Below, piece after piece: positions 1 through 6,404 of a stretch of 64,000 nucleotides of DNA. The notes under the pieces were generated by a model. It ran no database searches, was not told the DNA's origin, and saw nothing but the letters and a program-made list of their open reading frames with translations. The stretch comes from Bariatricus massiliensis. GTDB lineage: Bacteria; Bacillota; Clostridia; Lachnospirales; Lachnospiraceae. Position numbers and translations under genes: made by a program. Within the stretch, counting starts at the first letter, position 1; each line of letters starts with the position of its first letter. Location: NCBI RefSeq assembly GCF_900086725.1, contig NZ_LT574838.1, forward strand, positions 622,986 to 686,985. Direction: 5' to 3'.

Positions 1-879
1 CACTTCAGGTTCTCCCGCCGTCAAGTAGCTGATCAGCCCAAGAATACGGTAACTAGCTTTTATTAATTTTTCCAACCCGGATTCAGACAATCCCAAATCC
101 TCCAGAAACATCTTCTTCTCATCGTCGTCAAGTTCTGCAATCTCCTGTTCAATCTGCGCACAGACAACGAACACCTCACTCTTTTCTCTGGCCGCATAGT
201 CTCTTACCGCCTGTACCTTCTCATTGCCCGCTCCGTCGTCAGCCAAGTCGTCCTCCAGCACATTGGCCGCAAAAATAACAGGCTTGTAGGTCAGCAGATT
301 GTACCCGCAAAGCCATTCCGCCTCCTCGTCATCCGCTATATCCTCAAAACTCTTGGCCATTTTCCCCTCTTCCAGATGGGCCTTGATTTTCTCCATCAAC
401 GCCACCTCTTTGGCGATGGCCTTGTCATTTCTCGCCGCTCTCGCCGCCTTAGCAATCCGGCGCTCCAATATTTCAATATCAGAAAAGATTAATTCCAGAT
501 TAATCGTCTCAATATCTCTCAGCGGGTCGATGCTTCCGTCCACATGGACAATATTGCTGTCCTCGAAACAGCGGACTACATGCACAATCGCGTCTACCTC
601 ACGGATGTTTGCAAGAAACTGATTCCCAAGTCCCTCGCCCTTTGACGCCCCTTTAACCAATCCGGCAATATCTACAAATTCAATAGCCGCCGGTATGATT
701 TTCTTTGTATGATACATCTCACCAAGAACATTCAGCCGCTCATCCGGCACCGTCACCACCCCCACATTGGGGTCAATCGTACAGAACGGATAATTGGCAG
801 ACTCTGCCCCCGCTTTTGTAAGTGAGTTAAATAATGTACTTTTTCCTACGTTTGGTAAACCAACGATACCTAATTTCAT
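1..879 (-). CDS. ychF: YchF/Obg-like ribosome-binding ATPase, 3' end outside window
   Basis: The reverse strand reads as an uninterrupted frame from ATG at 879 to the window edge, giving the first 293 residues of a protein usually about 365 long. Seen: the P-loop GLPNVGKST near residues 7-15, the DIAGLVKGA switch region, and ANVLEDD in place of the usual NKxD specificity motif. That substitution is the hallmark of the YchF/OLA1 branch, which prefers ATP and binds ribosomes. The C-terminal TGS domain lies outside the window. The ribosome binding site directly before ATG 879 is weak (AGGTAAAAG). A 10-codon ORF with a strong site lies upstream, and the first 19 bases of the gene are duplicated at 4149-4167. 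Confidence 0.95.
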   Translation of the reverse strand, partial: MKLGIVGLPNVGKSTLFNSLTKAGAESANYPFCTIDPNVGVVTVPDERLNVLGEMYHTKKIIPAAIEFVDIAGLVKGASKGEGLGNQFLANIREVDAIVHVVRCFEDSNIVHVDGSIDPLRDIETINLELIFSDIEILERRIAKAARAARNDKAIAKEVALMEKIKAHLEEGKMAKSFEDIADDEEAEWLCGYNLLTYKPVIFAANVLEDDLADDGAGNEKVQAVRDYAAREKSEVFVVCAQIEQEIAELDDDEKKMFLEDLGLSESGLEKLIKASYRILGLISYLTAGEPEV

Positions 880-944
880 TTTATCTTTTACCTGTTCAAA
901 ACCCCTTGATTTATGGAGGGCTTCTGCCTTTCGTGATATTTTTA

Positions 945-977
945 TTACAACTCTTTGTCTTTTAGATTTTTTCCCAT
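945..977 (-). CDS. Possible 10-aa upstream ORF in the ychF leader
   Basis: An ATG at 977 preceded by AAGGAG with good spacing opens a short frame, MGKNLKDKEL, ending in TAA at 945-947, 65 bases before ychF. It lies downstream of a good promoter at 1025-1053. Its ribosome binding site is better than that of ychF, so it could be a regulatory leader or a chance product of sequence introduced next to ychF. Nothing else supports translation. Confidence 0.3.
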   Translation of the reverse strand: MGKNLKDKEL

Positions 978-1024
978 TTTGGACTCCTTTCTTTTCAAAA
1001 AAAAAGAGTCTAACGCAAATATAA

Positions 1025-1053
1025 AGTATAGCACAAAGACTCTTTTTTTTCAA
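1025..1053 (-). promoter_or_regulatory. Probable sigma-A promoter of ychF
   Basis: On the reverse strand TTGAAA (1048-1053) and TATACT (1025-1030) are separated by 17 bases. Start of transcription is expected near 1018. The promoter lies inside the AT-rich insert, so ychF may now be driven by a promoter that came with that insert. Flanking AGAGTCT/AGACTCT stretches with A and T runs form a loose inverted repeat around 1003-1050. Confidence 0.6.
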
Positions 1054-1128
1054 TAAAATCCCACAAAATGGCGGCGATTAAAAGTTATATGATAAGCTCT
1101 CTGCGGATATAATTTGTTTTCTTCATTT

Positions 1129-1629
1129 TTATCTATCCGTAATACTTAATGTTTCAACAGCAACGCTGCCTCCGCGTACAATTTCAATTCTATTTACATA
1201 ACATTTTTCTAATAAAGCAATTAGGTCATTGTTACGGTTCTCTGTCTGTACGCTCTCAATCAGTACAGTCGCTGGTGTATAATCAATGACAGATATATTG
1301 AATATCTGGGAAATTCTAAATATTTCATCAATATCCTTATCAGAACAGTTATTTATCTTTACAAACATTAACTCTTTCATGTGTATAGCAATATCAGTAT
1401 AATCAACTACTTTGATTACTTCGACACTTCTATTGAGCTGCTTTTTTACCTGTTCAAATGTCTTATCATCACTTGTCAAACTAATCGTCATGCGGGAAAT
1501 TGCTTTATCTTCCGTTACACCTACAGTCAAACTATTAAGATTGTAAGATTTCCCGGAAAACAATCCAGAAATTTTGGCAAGCACACCTATATCGTTTTCT
1601 ACAAATAAACATATCCACCTTTTTTTCAT
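1129..1629 (-). CDS. ilvN: Acetolactate synthase small (regulatory) subunit
   Basis: 166 residues, the usual length for IlvN/IlvH. It starts with an ACT domain: KKRWICLFVENDIGVLAKIS followed by YNLNSLTVG matches the valine-binding half of the family. The C-terminal half matches the second ACT-like domain. It binds and regulates the large subunit encoded just upstream in branched-chain amino acid synthesis. The ATG follows the ilvB stop codon directly, so the two are translationally coupled. It shares the low GC of ilvB and the TetR gene, unlike the housekeeping genes beyond 4186. Confidence 0.92.
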   Translation of the reverse strand: MKKRWICLFVENDIGVLAKISGLFSGKSYNLNSLTVGVTEDKAISRMTISLTSDDKTFEQVKKQLNRSVEVIKVVDYTDIAIHMKELMFVKINNCSDKDIDEIFRISQIFNISVIDYTPATVLIESVQTENRNNDLIALLEKCYVNRIEIVRGGSVAVETLSITDR

Positions 1630-3360
1630 CTAATTATCCTCGCTTTCCAAAATCATGTCCTCTAAAGAATTTCCCGGCGGGACAATAGGCATAACATTTT
1701 CTTCACGCTCAATGATAAATTCGATAACAGTAGGAACTTTTAATGTATCTTTTGCAGTTTTAAGGGCAACAGAAATTTCTGATTCTTCTGATACTCGAAT
1801 ACCTTTCGCTCCATAACTTTCTGCTAATTTAATAAAATCTGGTGTGTATGGCGGGCAACATTCGGTTGGAGAATTACAGCTATTGATACAGCTCTTTCTA
1901 TAACGCATACAGGTACTTGAATATCGTTTGTCAAAAAACATTTCCTGCCATTGCCTTACATTTCCTAAATAACCATTATTAAATATACAAATGGTTATCG
2001 GAAGCTCATAACAAATAGCAGTTGCCATCTCTTGAATATTCATTTGCATACCGCCATCTCCTGAAATAACGATAACGTCTTGTGAGGGATTTCCAATTTT
2101 AGCACCAATAGCAGCAGGAAAACCGTATCCCATTGTGCCTAAGCCTCCAGAAGTCAGCATTTGTTTTTTTCCGCTTAATTCAAGAAATTGTGTCGCCCAT
2201 AATTGATTTTGCCCTACGTCCGTAGCGATAATTGCACTTTCAAAAATTTTATTGATTTGCCTTATTATTTTTTCTGGGGTCATTCCTGTTGCTTTCATAG
2301 ATAAAGGATATTGCTTTTTCCATCTGTCAATTTGCGCTAACCAATCACCTGTATTTAATGCCTGTGCTTTTTCAAGCAATGCGGAAATTGCCAATTTTGC
2401 ATCTGCAACAATCGGAATATCGACCTCAATATTTCTGGAAATAGAAGCAGAATCTATATCAACATGGATAATGGTTGCATGAGTAGCAAAATGTCCCATT
2501 TTTCCTGTTATGCGGTCATTAAACCTGGTTCCAATGGAAAAGAGGACGTCGCAATTACTGATAGCAGTATTTGCCGCATAACTCCCATGTATACCGATAT
2601 TACCAATGTATAAATCATGTGTTGTAGGGATTACTCCTTTTCCCATAATAGTAGTAATAACTGGAACACCTGTTAGTTCTGCAAGTTTCAACATCTCAGA
2701 CTGTGCATGGCTGATATTCACACCTCCACCAATCAAAAATACTGGTTTCTTAGCATTATTTAATGTTTCTAAGGCTTTCTTAATTTGTCCTGCATGAACG
2801 GAAAGTTTGGGTTTATATCCTCTGATTTCAATTTTTTCTGGGTATTCATCACTTCCATATTCTCTTTGAATATCTTTTGGTAAATCTACTACAACAACTC
2901 CCGGTTTCCCTGTTCGGGCTATGTAAAAGGCTTTCTTGATTGTTGCTGCTAATTCATCACGATTGCGAACGGTTACGGCATATTTGCATATACTTCTTGT
3001 AATACCGACAATATCGACTTCTTGAAAAGCGTCATTACCGATAAGTCCAGTAGGTACTTGTCCAGTAAAACACACAAGAGGAACACTGTCATAGTTTGCT
3101 GTTGCAATTCCAGTTACTAAATTTGTAGCCCCCGGCCCACTTGTAACTAAGCAAACTCCAACTTTTCCAGTTGAACGTGCATAACCGTCTGCGGCGTGAA
3201 CTAAGCCTTGCTCATGTCGGGGTAAAATAACGTCTATATCATTTTCACCGTAAAGAGCATTAAACAGGTCAATTGCCTGTCCACCCGGATAAGCAAATAA
3301 TGTGTTTACATGCTCTGCTTTGAGAGCTTTAACAAATAATTCTGCTCCTGTAATCAACAT
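1630..3360 (-). CDS. ilvB: Acetolactate synthase large (catalytic) subunit
   Basis: A ThDP-dependent enzyme condensing two pyruvates, or pyruvate and 2-oxobutyrate, in valine/leucine/isoleucine synthesis. ATG 3360 is chosen over an ATG 10 codons upstream because AAGGAGG precedes it at ideal spacing; this gives 576 residues. Seen: the N-terminal PYR domain with YPGGQAIDLFNAL and the catalytic Glu of RHEQG, a central FAD-type domain, and the C-terminal ThDP motif GDGGMQMN...NNGYLG. Unusual is a cysteine-rich insertion near residues 480-503 (STCMRYRKSC, then NSCNSPTECCP) before YTPDFIKLAESYGAKG. The gene is flanked by an operator-like palindrome shared with the TetR gene, suggesting control by that regulator. 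Confidence 0.93.
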   Translation of the reverse strand: MLITGAELFVKALKAEHVNTLFAYPGGQAIDLFNALYGENDIDVILPRHEQGLVHAADGYARSTGKVGVCLVTSGPGATNLVTGIATANYDSVPLVCFTGQVPTGLIGNDAFQEVDIVGITRSICKYAVTVRNRDELAATIKKAFYIARTGKPGVVVVDLPKDIQREYGSDEYPEKIEIRGYKPKLSVHAGQIKKALETLNNAKKPVFLIGGGVNISHAQSEMLKLAELTGVPVITTIMGKGVIPTTHDLYIGNIGIHGSYAANTAISNCDVLFSIGTRFNDRITGKMGHFATHATIIHVDIDSASISRNIEVDIPIVADAKLAISALLEKAQALNTGDWLAQIDRWKKQYPLSMKATGMTPEKIIRQINKIFESAIIATDVGQNQLWATQFLELSGKKQMLTSGGLGTMGYGFPAAIGAKIGNPSQDVIVISGDGGMQMNIQEMATAICYELPITICIFNNGYLGNVRQWQEMFFDKRYSSTCMRYRKSCINSCNSPTECCPPYTPDFIKLAESYGAKGIRVSEESEISVALKTAKDTLKVPTVIEFIIEREENVMPIVPPGNSLEDMILESEDN

Positions 3361-3376
3361 AATAACCTCCTTGTAT

Positions 3377-3388
3377 GCATGTACTTGC
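3377..3388. promoter_or_regulatory. Putative TetR operator upstream of ilvB
   Basis: The near-palindrome GCATGTACTTGC (reverse complement GCAAGTACATGC) lies between a TATAAT box (3402-3407, reverse strand) and the ilvB ribosome binding site. The same core, GCAAGTGCTTGC, lies at 4030-4041 over the start region of the neighbouring tetR gene. Common form: ATGCAAGTRCWTGCW. Two matching sites at exactly these two promoters point to one regulator, probably the TetR protein. Confidence 0.6.
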
Positions 3389-3410
3389 ATGCATAATTGA
3401 TATTATAAAA

Positions 3411-3433
3411 TGGTACTGAAATATACAGTACCA
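3411..3433 (-). terminator. Terminator of the tetR gene overlapping the ilvB promoter
   Basis: A perfect 8-bp inverted repeat (TGGTACTG / CAGTACCA, 7-base loop) lies just past the tetR stop codon and is followed by TTTTATAAT on the reverse strand. The TATAAT is also the likely -10 of ilvB. A T run on the other side suggests the hairpin may act in both directions. Confidence 0.5.
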
Positions 3434-3437
3434 TTTT

Positions 3438-4016
3438 TTAGCATTGAGAAATACCTTTAACAAATACGGCTACGCTATTTCTGATGAACTCATTTTGCTC
3501 AACTTTACTTAGCTTCCGGTCAAAAGACGCTGTTAAAAATGTATAACCAAAAGTTGATGAAAAGATAGTCATTGCTAAACTTGCAAAGTCAGTATGTGCT
3601 ATTTTACCCATTTGTTCCATTCTTTCAAAATATTCAACTAAAGAAGATATAAATGCCTGTGGTATTTTCATAATCATTGGGGCTGTTTCATTATATAGCT
3701 GCGGTGCCCTCAATCCAATAGATAAGTTCACGAAATCGGGAGTAATCCGTTCCATGTATTTAGTCATAAACATTTCTAAATCTGGTTGAAGTTCCCATAC
3801 AACATTTTGAAATATGTCTGGGGTAATATTAGCACGCCACTTTTCTTGTGCAACGCCATTTAGTACAATATCTTTTTTATTTTTGAATTTCCTGAATAAC
3901 GTACATTCGTTTACTCCGGCTAAATGTGCTATGTCTTTTGTTGTAGTGGCAACATAACCTTTATCACGCACTAAAGACATTGTTGCGTCAATAATTTTTT
4001 GGCTTGTGTCGTCCAT
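3438..4016 (-). CDS. TetR/AcrR family transcriptional regulator
   Basis: 192 residues. The N-terminal helix-turn-helix is clear: IIDATMSLVRDKGYVATTTK then DIAHLAGVNECTLFRKFKNKK, residues about 8-50. The remaining all-helical part is the ligand and dimer domain, whose effector cannot be read from sequence. It is transcribed toward ilvBN, and both promoters carry the same ATGCAAGTRCWTGCW palindrome, so autoregulation and control of ilvBN are likely. A TetR regulator for acetolactate synthase is unusual; T-box or leucine-responsive control is more common in this group. AAGGAGGTG-type site precedes the ATG. Confidence 0.85.
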   Translation of the reverse strand: MDDTSQKIIDATMSLVRDKGYVATTTKDIAHLAGVNECTLFRKFKNKKDIVLNGVAQEKWRANITPDIFQNVVWELQPDLEMFMTKYMERITPDFVNLSIGLRAPQLYNETAPMIMKIPQAFISSLVEYFERMEQMGKIAHTDFASLAMTIFSSTFGYTFLTASFDRKLSKVEQNEFIRNSVAVFVKGISQC

Positions 4017-4029
4017 TCTTCACCTCCAT

Positions 4030-4074
4030 GCAAGTGCTTGCTATCATTCTATAGAATTTTGGCATAAATGTCAA
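4030..4074 (-). promoter_or_regulatory. Promoter and operator of the tetR gene
   Basis: Reverse strand TTGACA (4069-4074), 17-base spacer, TAGAAT (4046-4051), with the palindrome GCAAGTGCTTGC (4030-4041) at the expected transcription start. A repressor bound there would block initiation. Confidence 0.65.
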
Positions 4075-4090
4075 TAAAAAGTCAAAGAAA

Positions 4091-4133
4091 AGCAGCGTTC
4101 CTATTCTTCCGGTGTGGAAGTAGAAACGCCGCT
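4091..4133 (-). terminator. Probable rho-independent terminator downstream of thiN
   Basis: An imperfect stem of about 18-20 pairs (4091-4110 with 4116-4133, loop GGTGT) is followed on the reverse strand by TTTTCTTTGACTTTTTATT. It separates the housekeeping operon ending in thiN from the tetR-ilvBN insert. Confidence 0.55.
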
Positions 4134-4148
4134 TGTAAGGCAAAGTTA

Positions 4149-4167
4149 CAACGATGCCTAATTTCAT
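4149..4167 (-). pseudogene. Orphan copy of the first 19 bases of ychF
   Basis: CAACGATGCCTAATTTCAT here matches 861-879, the start of ychF, with one silent difference (GGC for GGT in the Gly codon). It is preceded on the reverse strand by a good ribosome binding site (AGAGGAA), lies 19 bases after the thiN stop codon, and diverges from ychF immediately afterwards into a 59-codon frame without recognisable content. The simplest reading is that ychF once followed thiN directly, and that an insertion at its 5' end left this remnant while the insert supplied a new start. 861-879 and 4149-4167 would then be the boundaries of the insert. Confidence 0.6.
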
Positions 4168-4185
4168 CTGTTATTCCTCTTTATC

Positions 4186-4839
4186 TTATTCATCCCTTGT
4201 CTGCATGATTACAAGAAGTCCCTCCGGGAAATCAATCTTCACCTTCTCGTCCTCAAACTGGTTGCTGACGGTAAGGCTGTCACAAGGTTTTAATATATGA
4301 TGCCTCAACGGCCATTTGGTCCCTGTCAAATTAAAGTCATAGACCTCTCCGTCCAGCGGAAAGATAGACAAATATGGCCCGTATGCCTCTGATTTTTTTA
4401 GCTCACAAGGCCTGTCCGTCACCCAAACTTTATTTCTTTCATCTAAGATATACGCTTTCACCCCGGTCTTACAGGCTACGGCCAAAGTCTGGATATTGGC
4501 CCAGAGATGGTCTATCCGGCCGCCTGTAGCGCCCAGTATATAGATTTCCCTGCTGCCCAATGTGATACTGAGCCTGATAGCGATCTCCGTATCCGAGGCA
4601 TCCTTGATAGGATTGTACTCCCGGATGGGAACGTTTGTCTCATTGCGGTAATATTCAATAATGTCTGCGTCGATACTGTCAAAATCTCCTACAATATACT
4701 GCGGCATAATCTGATGCCTATACAGATAATTCACCCCTCGGTCTACACCGATAATGCAGGCTCCCTCGTTTTCTTTCAGTATCTTCTCGGCAAACCCCTC
4801 GTCAAGTGTACCCCCGCTTATAATCACGGCTTTACTCAT
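4186..4839 (-). CDS. thiN: Thiamine pyrophosphokinase
   Basis: 217 residues, family length. Transfers pyrophosphate from ATP to thiamine to make thiamine diphosphate. Seen: the N-terminal catalytic domain with GVDRGVNYL and GDFDSID (metal and substrate-binding Asp residues), then KDASDTEIAI and GATGGRIDHLWANI, all typical of the family, and a C-terminal beta-rich thiamin-binding domain. The start overlaps the end of rpe by 8 bases, consistent with one operon. Its product is the cofactor of the neighbouring acetolactate synthase, although that gene is probably a later arrival. Confidence 0.92.
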   Translation of the reverse strand: MSKAVIISGGTLDEGFAEKILKENEGACIIGVDRGVNYLYRHQIMPQYIVGDFDSIDADIIEYYRNETNVPIREYNPIKDASDTEIAIRLSITLGSREIYILGATGGRIDHLWANIQTLAVACKTGVKAYILDERNKVWVTDRPCELKKSEAYGPYLSIFPLDGEVYDFNLTGTKWPLRHHILKPCDSLTVSNQFEDEKVKIDFPEGLLVIMQTRDE

Positions 4840-5494
4840 AACGTTTTAAAATCTCCATAAATTCCTTTGTATTTTGTAAAGGACTGCCCTTGAACACAGC
4901 AGACCCAGCTACAATCACATTAGCTCCTGCTTTCAGTGCCATTTCCACATTGTTTGTATAAATGCCGCCGTCCACCTGAATGTCACGCTGAAGCCCCGCG
5001 TCATCCAGCATCTGCCGGATTTCCGCCACCTTCTCAAGCGTCTCCGGTATCAGTTTCTGCCCTCCGAAACCGGGATGGACGGTCATTACCAGAATCATTT
5101 CCACCTCTTCAAGCAGATCCTTCAACACATCTGCCGGCGTATCCGGACAAATCGAGATTCCGGCCTTTGCTCCGCACTCATGTATCTTTCTGATTGTGGC
5201 CTTCACATCTTCGCATGCCTCATAGTGCACCGTGACAATATTGGCCCCCGCTTTCACAAATTCTTCTACATAACGGATAGGCTCTGTAATCATCAAATGG
5301 GCGTCCATGACCTGCTTTGTGGCATTCTTTATAGAAGCGAGTACCGGCATCCCAAATGAAATGCTGGGCACGAACACACCATCCATCACATCAAAATGAA
5401 GATATTCCGCACCTCCAGTCTCTGTCGCCTGAATCTGTCTTCCCAGCTCCGTAAAATCTGCGGCTAATATAGATGGTGATAATATATACTTCAT
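4832..5494 (-). CDS. rpe: Ribulose-phosphate 3-epimerase
   Basis: 220 residues, a complete TIM barrel. Interconverts ribulose 5-phosphate and xylulose 5-phosphate in the pentose phosphate pathway. Seen: LSPSILAADF at the N-terminus, HFDVMDGVFVPSISFG with the metal-binding His and catalytic Asp, DAHLMI, TVHYEA, MTVHPGFGGQ, and the catalytic DGG in IQVDGGI, then AGSAVF binding phosphate. Lies one base after rsgA and overlaps thiN, the usual arrangement in Clostridia. Confidence 0.95.
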   Translation of the reverse strand: MKYILSPSILAADFTELGRQIQATETGGAEYLHFDVMDGVFVPSISFGMPVLASIKNATKQVMDAHLMITEPIRYVEEFVKAGANIVTVHYEACEDVKATIRKIHECGAKAGISICPDTPADVLKDLLEEVEMILVMTVHPGFGGQKLIPETLEKVAEIRQMLDDAGLQRDIQVDGGIYTNNVEMALKAGANVIVAGSAVFKGSPLQNTKEFMEILKRYE

Positions 5495-5495
5495 C

Positions 5496-6383
5496 TCAGT
5501 ACCTCCTCTTTTCCTTCTCCTCTAACTCCCGGTACATCTCCAGATAATTCTCATATCTTACCGGATGTATCTTCCCAAGTTCCAGCGCTTCCTTCACTGC
5601 ACATCCCGGTTCCTTCACGTGGCTGCAGCCGTTGAACCTGCACTGGCCCTCGTATATCCTGAATTCGGGAAAATAATATTTCAAATCTTCCTTGTCAAAG
5701 TCATTGGTATAGAGAGAGGAAAATCCGGGTGTATCCATAATATAGGAATTGTCCTCCACCAATATCAACTCAGAATGTCTGGTAGTATGTCTGCCTCTTT
5801 CTATCTTATCACTGATGCTTCCGGTCTCCATGCTGACCGCTTCCTGCAGGCAGTTAATGAGTGAGGACTTGCCCACACCGGACGGCCCCGCAACAACGGT
5901 GGTCTTCCCACGAAGCACTGCTTTAATCTTCTGAATGTTCTCCCCCAGAAGGGCGCTGGTAAAGATGAGCTTGTACCCACAGCCTGCATAGACCTCCTGA
6001 AGCGCTTCTATCTCCGTCATCCCGGCGATGTCCTGCTTGTTAAAACAGATTACCACCGGTACATCACAGCGCTCCATCATCACAAGAAAACGGTCCAGCA
6101 GATTAAAATGGGGCTTCGGCTTTGCCACCGCGAACACGACAAGCGCCTGATCGATATTGGCCACTGCCGGCCGGATAAGCTGATTCTTGCGCGGCAGGAT
6201 ATCCGTGATATTCCCCTTCATCTCCTGTGCGTCCAGCACATCGAATTCTACCATATCCCCCACCAGAGGCTTTACCTTATCTTTTCGGAAAATCCCTTTG
6301 GCTTTACATTCATAAACAGTGAATTCTACTACGCTTATCACGTAGTAGAATCCTGCAATTCCTTTTATTATTCTTCCCTGCAT
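5496..6383 (-). CDS. rsgA: Ribosome small subunit-dependent GTPase A, housekeeping copy
   Basis: 295 residues, normal length. Late 30S assembly GTPase with circularly permuted G motifs. Seen: N-terminal OB fold, CFNKQD (G4) near residue 115, GPSGVGKSSLIN (G1) near 166, the RHTTRH switch, DTPGF (G3), and a C-terminal zinc knuckle (CRFNGCSHVKEPGC). It sits between prkC and rpe in the conserved cluster, so this is the ancestral copy. A second, fused copy lies at 19001-20404. Confidence 0.95.
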   Translation of the reverse strand: MQGRIIKGIAGFYYVISVVEFTVYECKAKGIFRKDKVKPLVGDMVEFDVLDAQEMKGNITDILPRKNQLIRPAVANIDQALVVFAVAKPKPHFNLLDRFLVMMERCDVPVVICFNKQDIAGMTEIEALQEVYAGCGYKLIFTSALLGENIQKIKAVLRGKTTVVAGPSGVGKSSLINCLQEAVSMETGSISDKIERGRHTTRHSELILVEDNSYIMDTPGFSSLYTNDFDKEDLKYYFPEFRIYEGQCRFNGCSHVKEPGCAVKEALELGKIHPVRYENYLEMYRELEEKEKRRY

Positions 6384-6404
6384 TCTGCCTATCCTTTTCA
6401 GATG

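Noticed and set aside
1003..1050. A/T-rich inverted repeat around AGAGTC as a terminator
   Set aside because: The arms are mostly A and T runs with a long loop, and a good promoter occupies the same bases on the strand that would be terminated.
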